Shown: piece after piece, positions 41,514-48,265 of the stretch
Numbering within the stretch: position 1 is the stretch's first letter
Layout: the number at the start of each line of letters is the position of its first letter
Assembly: GCA_964620045.1 (NCBI GenBank)
Contig: CAZUJL010000028.1
Span: 1 to 50,015 of the forward strand
DNA length: 50,015 bases
From: VFKU01 sp964620045
GTDB taxonomy: Bacteria > Hydrogenedentota > Hydrogenedentia > Hydrogenedentales > GCA-2746185
Reading direction: 5' to 3'
Program-made: the position numbers and the translations under genes
Notes under the pieces: generated by a model
What the model saw: only the letters and a program-made list of their open reading frames with translations
Database searches by the model: none
Told to the model about the DNA's origin: nothing

Positions 41514-42494
41514 ATGGCGAAAGAAAAACCGACGGCGAGCTTGTCGCTCGACCTGGACAATCTCTGGTCCTACCTGAAGACCCACGGCGAACCGGGCTGG
41601 GAGCTGTATCCGAGCTATCTCGGCACGTTCCTGCCGGTGATGCTGGACCTGCTCGACAAGCACGACCTGAAAATTACGTTCTTCCTCGTCGGCCGCGACG
41701 TGACCGACGAACGCAACCAGCCTTTCCTGAAAGAGATCGTCAAGCGCGGCCACGAGATCGGCAATCACTCCTACAACCACGAACCGTGGATGCAGGACTA
41801 CGACGATGCGCGCGTGGACGACGAGCTCGGCCGCACGCACCGCGCGATCGAAGAGACGCTCGGCGTGGCACCGGTGGGTTTTCGCGGTCCTGGCTTCTGC
41901 TATAGCCCGACGATCCTGCGCGCGCTGCGCCGGCTTGGGTATTCGTTTGATGCGTCGACGCTGCCGTCGATCCTCGGCCCGCTTGCGCGCTTGTATTACT
42001 TCGCGAGCAGCACGATGAACAAGTCGGAGCGTCAGACGCGCAAGGGTTTGTTTGGCAAGTTTAGCGACGGGTTCCAGTCGCTGAAGCCGTTTGTGTGGGA
42101 GACCAAGAACGGGCAGTTGCTGGAAATTCCGGTGACGACCGTGCCGATTTTCCGCACGCCGTTCCACCTGAGCTACCTGCTGTGGCTTTCGCGTTACTCG
42201 CGCCTGGCCGCGAACGCTTACCTCGAACTGGCGCTGCGCCTGTGCCGCCTGTTCGGCGTGGGCCCGTCGTTCCTGCTGCATCCGCTCGACCTGCTCGGTA
42301 AGGAAGATGCCCCGCAGCTCCACTTCTTCCCCGGCATGGATCTGCCCCGCACCTACAAGGTCGACTTCGGCGACTACGTGCTGGGCCGGCTAAAGCACTT
42401 CTTCGACGTGGTGCCGATGTCGGTGCACGCGCGCCGCGCGATGGCGCCGGAATCGGGCGCACTTGCCAGTTTGCGCAAACGCCCGGCAGAATAA
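41514..42494 (+). CDS. Polysaccharide deacetylase (NodB-like)
   Basis: The 326-residue protein has a NodB homology domain in the first 190 residues: S-L-D13-L-D15-N (base and metal Asp), H85-S-Y-N-H89 (metal ligands in N-H-S-Y-N-H) and F-R-G-P-G-F. A second half of about 130 residues ends in H-P-L-D-L-L-G, which may hold the catalytic His. It should remove N- or O-acetyl groups from the EPS or its lipid-linked precursor. No signal peptide is visible, so it may act in the cytoplasm on the precursor. It is the last gene of the third EPS operon. Confidence 0.87.
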   Translation: MAKEKPTASLSLDLDNLWSYLKTHGEPGWELYPSYLGTFLPVMLDLLDKHDLKITFFLVGRDVTDERNQPFLKEIVKRGHEIGNHSYNHEPWMQDYDDARVDDELGRTHRAIEETLGVAPVGFRGPGFCYSPTILRALRRLGYSFDASTLPSILGPLARLYYFASSTMNKSERQTRKGLFGKFSDGFQSLKPFVWETKNGQLLEIPVTTVPIFRTPFHLSYLLWLSRYSRLAANAYLELALRLCRLFGVGPSFLLHPLDLLGKEDAPQLHFFPGMDLPRTYKVDFGDYVLGRLKHFFDVVPMSVHARRAMAPESGALASLRKRPAE

Positions 42495-42534
42495 CTACAA
42501 ATCCAGAGCAGCCCGGCATCGATTGCGGCGGAGT

Positions 42535-42569
42535 CGTGTCTACTATTCTAGACACGCAGGGAATTTTTT
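42535..42569 (+). terminator. Probable terminator of the third EPS operon
   Basis: CGTGTCTA and TAGACACG form a perfect eight-base stem (42535-42556) with a six-base loop. A T-run begins about seven bases later (42564-42569), so termination may be inefficient. The remaining bases up to 42745 hold no recognisable gene. Confidence 0.5.
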
Positions 42570-42745
42570 AGCATTCGCCTATGGTAGTTCGTGGAGTGTG
42601 TCGTCCACTGGTAAAGTAAATAGTTGACAACATGATATTGGCGAAAAGGCTGGTTCTACGGGCCTTCGCGTAGTGAAAAGGTAATGAACCATAGACGCCG
42701 AATGGGTATTATGATTTTGTTCTGACCGTTCGGAAAGGTGAAATT

Positions 42746-44479
42746 TTGGACAACCAGCCGGTAGTGGACGGACGACGCCAGCGCGCTGTCGTATTCGCCG
42801 CTATCGGTCTTTTGTTGCTGATCACGGTCCCGCTCGCGAACATTCTCAATATCTGGATCGACGAAGGCTACACCCTCCACACGACGTCGGGATCTCTGGC
42901 GAGCACGATCAAGAGCGCGCGCGAATTCGAAATGCAGCCGGCGGTGTATTTTGCGGAGCTGTGGGCGTGGCGGCAGATGAGCGACTCGATCACGCTCGCG
43001 CGGCTCAATTCAGTATTCGCGGCGGCCGCGGCTGTTTGGTTCGTGTATCTGGCGGCGCGACGCTGGTTGAAGGGCGTGCCTCCGGCGTATGCGGCGGCGC
43101 TCTACGCGATCAACGCGTACGTGCTGTGGGCGGCGGTGGAGATTCGTCCGTACAGCCTCGTGCAGGTGTGTTGCGCACTGTTGCTGGTGTTGTTTTACGA
43201 CGGTTTCTATCAGGAAAAACCGAAACGCAGCGCGCGGATTTTGTATGCGCTTGTCGCGCTGACGTCCTTGTATATCTATTACTTTCTCGGCTTCATGTTG
43301 GTTGCGATGACGGCGCCACTGTTGGTGGAGCAGCGCTGGAAACGACTGGCCGTTTACGTAGCGTGGATGGCGGGTGTCGGCGTGCTTTTCCTGCCCGAGG
43401 TGCTGTTCGTCGCGAACCATGTGGAAACCGTGGTGGCGATCAAGGGCGCGCAGACCAGCATTATGCGCGCGACCGAATACGTGGCCGGGCACGTGTTCTC
43501 GTTGCCCTTTGGGTTGCCGCCGCTTCCGAAACTGGTGCGCTGGACCATCGGTCTTTCAATGGCGATCGTCACCGCGAGTTCGTTGGTGTTGCTTCGCAAA
43601 CGGATTTCGCCCGAAACGCGTGCGCTGTGGGCGGGGCTCGTGGCGCTTGGCGTCTGCTACGGCGTCGTGGTGCGTTCCGTCATGCGCGAGGACGATCTTA
43701 CACAGCGCCACCTGATGATCATGATTATCCCGTCGATGCTGGCGTTGCTGTCGGTCGTCGGGATGTACACGGCGCGCACGTGGCGCGTGGCGATGCTCGG
43801 GTTTGCGGCATTGTGGGTCGCGTTCAATGGATATGCGGCGTGGTGGATGTTCCACCCGATGGCGAAACAGGGCGACTACAAGCGAGTGGCGAAGTACCTT
43901 GAAGAGCATCAGGAACCGGGCGAGCCGGTCGCGGTGGCGACGTCGCACGCGGCCCTGCCGTTCCGCGCGTATTACCGGGGCACGGGAGAGATTTACCCGC
44001 TGCCGTTTGAAGACACCTACGATCAGTATGTGATCGAGCGCTGGCGTTTTGAAAGCCCCGAGCATGTGCGCGCGTGCCTGCGTCCGGCGATTTCTCAAGA
44101 CGGCACCTTGTGGCTTTTCACCGATCGTGGAGAAGAGGCCGAGTATTTCGGCGTCAGCCTCAATTTCGCGTTCCTGGAGCAGGTGCTGCGCGAGGATTTC
44201 GATCTTGTGTCGGAAAAGGACTTCTTCAACGCAAAGGTGCGCGAATTCCAGTTGAAGCCGCACGTGCAGACGCCGGCCGAGATGACCAGCACACCCGCGT
44301 CGACGCCGTCTGCGGCTGAAGTTACGGCGAGCACGGCGCGCGAGGGAGCTCAAGGGCTTCCGCCGAGTCGCCGTGGGCCTCCGCCGCCGCGAGACAACGG
44401 TGCGGCAAATGGGGTGTTTGGCGCGCCGAGTGGTGGTGGCGGACTTCCGGGGCCTGGCCCGGGCGGCCGCAATCGTTAG
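42746..44479 (+). CDS. GT39/ArnT-like polytopic membrane glycosyltransferase
   Basis: The 577-residue protein starts with TTG at 42746 after GGAAAGGTG. It has about eleven membrane segments. The first periplasmic loop contains I-W-I-D39-E40-G-Y-T, the conserved acidic pair of PMT/ArnT (GT-C) enzymes. Such proteins use a polyprenyl-phosphate sugar to glycosylate lipids or proteins at the periplasmic face. A soluble domain of about 170 residues follows the last helix. The C-terminal 80 residues are low-complexity Thr/Ser/Pro, then Pro/Gly-rich (G-G-G-G-L-P-G-P-G-P-G-G). It is convergent with the epimerase gene, with 15 bases between them. Confidence 0.8.
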   Translation: MDNQPVVDGRRQRAVVFAAIGLLLLITVPLANILNIWIDEGYTLHTTSGSLASTIKSAREFEMQPAVYFAELWAWRQMSDSITLARLNSVFAAAAAVWFVYLAARRWLKGVPPAYAAALYAINAYVLWAAVEIRPYSLVQVCCALLLVLFYDGFYQEKPKRSARILYALVALTSLYIYYFLGFMLVAMTAPLLVEQRWKRLAVYVAWMAGVGVLFLPEVLFVANHVETVVAIKGAQTSIMRATEYVAGHVFSLPFGLPPLPKLVRWTIGLSMAIVTASSLVLLRKRISPETRALWAGLVALGVCYGVVVRSVMREDDLTQRHLMIMIIPSMLALLSVVGMYTARTWRVAMLGFAALWVAFNGYAAWWMFHPMAKQGDYKRVAKYLEEHQEPGEPVAVATSHAALPFRAYYRGTGEIYPLPFEDTYDQYVIERWRFESPEHVRACLRPAISQDGTLWLFTDRGEEAEYFGVSLNFAFLEQVLREDFDLVSEKDFFNAKVREFQLKPHVQTPAEMTSTPASTPSAAEVTASTAREGAQGLPPSRRGPPPPRDNGAANGVFGAPSGGGGLPGPGPGGRNR

Positions 44480-44494
44480 TCGTTGTAATCGCGG

Positions 44495-45610
44495 CTAGCG
44501 CTTCTTCTTGATGCTTTCGATCTGATCCGCGATGTACTGTGCGGCTTTGCCGTCGCCATAGGGGTTCGTGGCGCGCGCCATGCGTGCGTAGGCGGCGGAA
44601 TCGTCCAACAACTTCTGAACGGTGTCGCGGATTTTCTCGCGCGACGTGCCGGCGAGCACCGAGGTGCCCGCATCAACGCCTTCCGGACGTTCGGTGACTT
44701 CGCGCATCACGACCACGGGCTTGCCCAGCGCGGGCGCTTCTTCCTGAATGCCGCCGGAATCGGTCAAGAGTACGGTCGATTTCTTCATGAGATGCGAGAA
44801 CGCGAGATAGTCGAGCGGTTCGATGAGATGAACGCGATCGACGTTTTGCAGTGTCGATTCCACCGCCGCGCGCACATTTGGATTCGGGTGCACGGGGAAC
44901 ACTAATTCCACGTCGCTGTTGCGCTCCGCGAGATCGCGCATCGCGAGGCACATCTGGCGGAAGGAATCGCCGAAACTTTCGCGGCGATGCGCCGTAATCG
45001 TGATGAGACGTTTTCCGTTGCTGCCGACCCGCTCGAGCAAGGGATTCGCGAAGCTATACGATTTTCCGGTCACATGCAGCAACGCATCCACCACGGTGTT
45101 GCCGGTGACGAAGACCCGATCCGCGGGGAACCCTTCGCGCAGCAGGTTGTCGCGCGAACCAGAAGTGGGGGCGTAGAAGTAGTCTGTGAGCTGGTCGGCC
45201 AGCCGGCGATTCATTTCTTCCGGGAAGGGGCGCATTTTGTCGAAACTGCGCAGGCCGGCCTCGACATGGCCTACCTCGACCTTCTCGTAGTACGCGGCGA
45301 GGGCGGCGGCGAAGCTGGTGGTGGTGTCGCCGTGGACGAGGACCAAGTCAGGCTTGCTCTGGCGCAGGACGTCGCGCATGCCTTCGAGCACCCGGCTCGT
45401 GACGGCATAAATGTCCTGGTTGGCCTTCATGATGTTCAGGTCGTAGTGGATGGGGAGACCGAAGACCTCGATCACGCTGTCGAGCAGATCGCGGTGCTGT
45501 GCGGTGAGGCAGACTTCGGGGGTCAGCCCGGGCCGCGCCTTGAGGGCGGTGTATACGGGGGCCATTTTGATGGCTTCGGGGCGCGTACCTATCGCAAGGA
45601 TAATTTTCAT
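44495..45610 (-). CDS. wecB: UDP-N-acetylglucosamine 2-epimerase (WecB-like)
   Basis: The 371-residue protein opens with K-I-I-L-A-I-G-T-R-P-E-A-I-K-M-A-P-V, followed by L-V-H-G-D-T-T-T-S-F-A-A-A and D-S-G-G-I-Q-E-E-A-P. These are the signatures of the non-hydrolysing UDP-GlcNAc 2-epimerase family, GT-B fold. It interconverts UDP-GlcNAc and UDP-ManNAc. The related WbpI, which acts on UDP-diacetamido-glucuronic acid, is an alternative, because WbpB/D/E-like enzymes are encoded nearby. No Shine-Dalgarno sequence is seen before the ATG, and a weak sigma54 candidate at 45623 would give an almost leaderless transcript. Confidence 0.92.
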   Translation of the reverse strand: MKIILAIGTRPEAIKMAPVYTALKARPGLTPEVCLTAQHRDLLDSVIEVFGLPIHYDLNIMKANQDIYAVTSRVLEGMRDVLRQSKPDLVLVHGDTTTSFAAALAAYYEKVEVGHVEAGLRSFDKMRPFPEEMNRRLADQLTDYFYAPTSGSRDNLLREGFPADRVFVTGNTVVDALLHVTGKSYSFANPLLERVGSNGKRLITITAHRRESFGDSFRQMCLAMRDLAERNSDVELVFPVHPNPNVRAAVESTLQNVDRVHLIEPLDYLAFSHLMKKSTVLLTDSGGIQEEAPALGKPVVVMREVTERPEGVDAGTSVLAGTSREKIRDTVQKLLDDSAAYARMARATNPYGDGKAAQYIADQIESIKKKR

Positions 45611-45622
45611 AAGGATTTAGGG

Positions 45623-45638
45623 AGCAAGAAGCGGGCCG
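45623..45638 (-). promoter_or_regulatory. Weak sigma54 promoter candidate for the epimerase gene
   Basis: The minus strand reads CGGCCCGCTTCTTGCT, with correct GG-N10-GC spacing and intact TTGCT; positions 1 and 5 differ from consensus. The predicted start of transcription is about two bases before the ATG, which makes the call doubtful. Confidence 0.3.
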
Positions 45639-45895
45639 CGAGGGTGGATTTCAAGAACGCCTTTGGAATCGCGGGAATATGCGATTTGATCGCGTTTCTC
45701 GGAAAAAAAGCATGGTATTTCGGACATTTCGGCTTTCCGAGCCGAAAAAGGTTGTCAGACCGGAAACACTCTTGATCTTTATGGGCATTTTTTGACCGAA
45801 CTGCGCATATCAAGAAACTGCGAGAAGTTTCGCAACTCATGGAGGCATAAGAGTTTAGTTAGCATTCTGCGTCAATTTTCGCCGTGGTGCGTCGT

Positions 45896-45911
45896 TGGAA
45901 CGGAATTTGCC
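45896..45911 (+). promoter_or_regulatory. Sigma54 promoter for the second GGDEF-like gene
   Basis: TGGAACGGAATTTGCC matches TGGCACRNNNNTTGCW except at positions 4 and 16, with exact spacing. The expected transcript start, near 45922, lies downstream of the ATG at 45884. The real start codon must therefore be further in, which supports GTG at 45944. Confidence 0.65.
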
Positions 45912-45943
45912 CTAAAGCGCCGGGGAAGGGACGCTGGAGACAC

Positions 45944-46372
45944 GTGTCACTAGCGAGTTCGATATCAGGGAAGGGATCCGGCCCCGTGTTGGGTACGTAC
46001 GGCCTATTTCAGGACGTGCTCGATTACGAGCTCTCCTGCGCCGAGCGTTACAGACGCTTTATCAGTCTGGTAATGGTCCGAGGTGAGTCATCTGCCTCGG
46101 TGCGGCGTCTATTGGCTGAGCGTATCCGCAGCAGCGATCTGCTTGCCGAGAAAAACTCTCACTTAGTGATCCTAATGAGTGAGACCGATGGCGTCGGCGC
46201 GGGCATCGCGATCGATCGCTACAAAGACTTCTCCACCGATCACCCCTTGTGGTTTTCACTGGTTACTTTCCCCCAAGATTCTGGCACAGCTTCCGAGCTG
46301 GTTCAGGCCGGAGAACGCCGGTTGGACGTCGCATCCAAGAGCGATCCGGGGGCGATCGTCACCACAGGTTGA
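45944..46372 (+). CDS. Degenerate GGDEF-like protein, paralogue of the one at 18106
   Basis: The 142-residue product is started with GTG at 45944 (GGAG four bases upstream), because the sigma54 promoter at 45896-45911 overlaps the earlier in-frame ATG at 45884. Visible elements of a GGDEF fold are G-L-F-Q-D-V-L-D-Y-E-L, F-I-S-L-V-M-V, L-L-A-E-R-I-R-S-S-D-L-L-A-E and H-L-V-I-L-M-S-E-T-D-G-V-G-A. The active-site GGDEF is missing and the loop is shortened. The last two segments align closely with the EPS-operon protein at 18106-18618. It precedes the sensor/regulator genes and may report an EPS-related signal to them. No catalytic role is expected. Confidence 0.6.
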   Translation: MSLASSISGKGSGPVLGTYGLFQDVLDYELSCAERYRRFISLVMVRGESSASVRRLLAERIRSSDLLAEKNSHLVILMSETDGVGAGIAIDRYKDFSTDHPLWFSLVTFPQDSGTASELVQAGERRLDVASKSDPGAIVTTG

Positions 46373-46482
46373 CCGCACTCGCCACACTTTTGCGCGAAGC
46401 ATTCCGCTAATTCATAGCCCCATTCCCTAGTAATCCATTACACCGTAAGCCTTTAGCATCAATTCGCCCGATCCCTGTGTTT

Positions 46483-46495
46483 TGATGTAACATCA
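46483..46495. promoter_or_regulatory. Perfect 13-base palindrome upstream of the kinase-like gene
   Basis: TGATGT-A-ACATCA is a perfect inverted repeat 121 bases before the GTG at 46616. It could be an operator. The rest of 46373-46615 shows AT-rich stretches but no gene. Confidence 0.35.
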
Positions 46496-46615
46496 TGTCA
46501 GGACAGGAAGCGGTCAGGGTTGGCTAAACTTTGCGCTTTATGGTTTTTCGCAATTTTTGATTGCTATGGTAAGTGAAGTCTAGGTTGGTTCTACGGGGTA
46601 TGCGGGGAGGGGATA

Positions 46616-48262
46616 GTGACCGATCGGGTCTTTAGGCCTGGCGAGTCCGGCCGCCGTGAGCGGCACCGCATCCTTTTGGTCGAAGACGCCCGCGAACTCG
46701 GCGACGCACTCACGCAGCAATTCGAAGTTCTCGGATACGAATGTATTGTCGCGCGCAGTTGCGATGAAGCCCGCCAACACCTGGGGCGCGTAATTTTTGC
46801 CGCTGCGCTGATCGATTTGGGATTGCCGGACGGCCGCGGGTTGGATCTTCTGGGCGATCTCACGCGGATCGCGCCGCAGACGGTGCCTATCATTCTCACC
46901 GGCGATGCTGCTTCGGACACCATCATTCAGGCGATGCGCATGGGGGCATTCGACTATCTCCTGAAGCCGATCGATTTGATGACGCTGCGCACGGCGGTGG
47001 CGCGCGCGATCATGCACCACGAAGCGGTGCGCGATCGCGCGATGCTGGTCGATCTGTTGAAGGAAGAGCGCGATCACTTGCGCGAACGCATTGAAGCAGC
47101 GACGGCCGATATTCGCGAGAAGGCGCGGCACCTCGAATCCAACAACGTGATGCTGCATGCGCTGCTCGACGTAAGCCAGTTGGCCTCGCGGTTCATGACC
47201 GACGAAGGTCTGCTGCGCGCGATTTATGAGACCCTTGAAAAGCACGTCCCGCTGGAAGCCTTTGTGCTCGCGGATGCGTCGGCGCAGGAATTTATTGGCA
47301 TTACGCGCCGCGATGGCGTGATCCATGTGATCACGACGAAGGGCATGGAGGCGGCGGAAGACGGGAAGACGAACTCCACCGAACCGTATGTCGTTCAAGG
47401 CGTGCGCCGGAACATGGGCATCGAGCCGGGCGCGTGGCACTCGGTGATCGTCGAGCCGGAATTCTGGGGCCGCCGCGTGTGCACGGTGGCGTTCTTCTTT
47501 GGCTCGGAATTCCGTCCGGAAGCGACGCAATCAGAGTTTCTCAAAATGTGTGGACAGTTCGTGGCGTTCGAGTGGCAGCGTTCGCGGTTGTTGTTGCACG
47601 GCGCGCAGCAGGCGGGCCTGGGCAATATTGCGCACGAGCTGGCGCGCACGTTCCTGCATACGCTGACGGCGGTGCGTACGGCGGCCGACGTGTTGTCGGA
47701 AACGGCGCAATCGGAAGACGATCGCGAAGGCTTGCAGATCATCGGCCAGCATGCTGAGTATTTGGCGGAACAGGCGCAGTCCTTCCACAAGCTGGCGCAG
47801 ATGCGGCCGGACAGTGTGGAGACCGTGCGCCTGGCGGACTATATCAACCAGACGCTGACGCTGCTGAACAGTGCAATTGAACAGCGCGGCGTGAATGTGG
47901 AAAAGGATTTTCAGGAACCCGGCGAGTGCATTCTGCTGAACGGCGGCGCGCTCGCGAGTACGTTCCTCGATTTGATCAGCACGGCCGTCCGGTATGTGCA
48001 GGGCGAGGCCGGCTTGCGGATTAGCGTCATCGCACAGGGCAACGATCATATCCTGTGCGAGATTGTTCATTTGGGCGACGGAACGAAGCCTATCCGCGAG
48101 TCCGCGCTGGCCGATGTCGTGCGCGCGCATCCGCGGTATTTGTTGGCGCAGCGCACGGTGCGCACGTGCGGCGGCTCGCTGACGGTCGAGCGCCAGGGCG
48201 AACATCGCAGTGCGTTTAAGATGATCCTGCCGCGAAACGGTCTGGATGTTCAGGCGAACTGA
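46616..48262 (+). CDS. REC-GAF-histidine-kinase-like sensor with eroded ATPase domain
   Basis: The 548-residue cytoplasmic protein begins with GTG after GGAGGGG. A receiver domain (about 17-135) is intact: D24, phosphoacceptor D67, T95 and K117. A coiled linker leads to a GAF-like domain (about 185-330). A HisKA-like helix contains G-N-I-A-H340-E-L-A-R. The C-terminal 160 residues correspond to HATPase_c, but the N-box reads D-L-I-S-T-A without Asn, the D-x-G-x-G box reads H-L-G-D-G, and the second Gly box is not visible. ATP binding is therefore doubtful. The layout recalls the PrsK sensors of exosortase-type EPS loci, but with an added receiver. It probably controls the sigma54 activator encoded four bases downstream. 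Confidence 0.75.
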   Translation: MTDRVFRPGESGRRERHRILLVEDARELGDALTQQFEVLGYECIVARSCDEARQHLGRVIFAAALIDLGLPDGRGLDLLGDLTRIAPQTVPIILTGDAASDTIIQAMRMGAFDYLLKPIDLMTLRTAVARAIMHHEAVRDRAMLVDLLKEERDHLRERIEAATADIREKARHLESNNVMLHALLDVSQLASRFMTDEGLLRAIYETLEKHVPLEAFVLADASAQEFIGITRRDGVIHVITTKGMEAAEDGKTNSTEPYVVQGVRRNMGIEPGAWHSVIVEPEFWGRRVCTVAFFFGSEFRPEATQSEFLKMCGQFVAFEWQRSRLLLHGAQQAGLGNIAHELARTFLHTLTAVRTAADVLSETAQSEDDREGLQIIGQHAEYLAEQAQSFHKLAQMRPDSVETVRLADYINQTLTLLNSAIEQRGVNVEKDFQEPGECILLNGGALASTFLDLISTAVRYVQGEAGLRISVIAQGNDHILCEIVHLGDGTKPIRESALADVVRAHPRYLLAQRTVRTCGGSLTVERQGEHRSAFKMILPRNGLDVQAN

Positions 48263-48265
48263 CCG

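Larger units (their letters stand above)
45611..45943. other. Divergent intergenic region upstream of the epimerase and the second GGDEF-like gene
   Basis: The 333 bases have no convincing gene. Structures seen are hairpin TTTCGGCT/AGCCGAAA (45727-45747), inverted repeat GAAACT/AGTTTC (45814-45831) and sigma54 candidates in each direction (45623-45638 minus, 45896-45911 plus). The inverted repeat is 65-82 bases upstream of the plus-strand promoter and is a possible activator site. Confidence 0.55.

Noticed and set aside
45607..45840. Minus-strand frame of 77 codons upstream of the epimerase
   Set aside because: No binding site, no recognisable motif, unusual composition, and it overlaps the promoter candidates.
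46521..46534. Sigma54-like TGGCTAAACTTTGC before the sensor gene
   Set aside because: GG and GC are separated by nine bases instead of ten, a change sigma54 does not normally tolerate.
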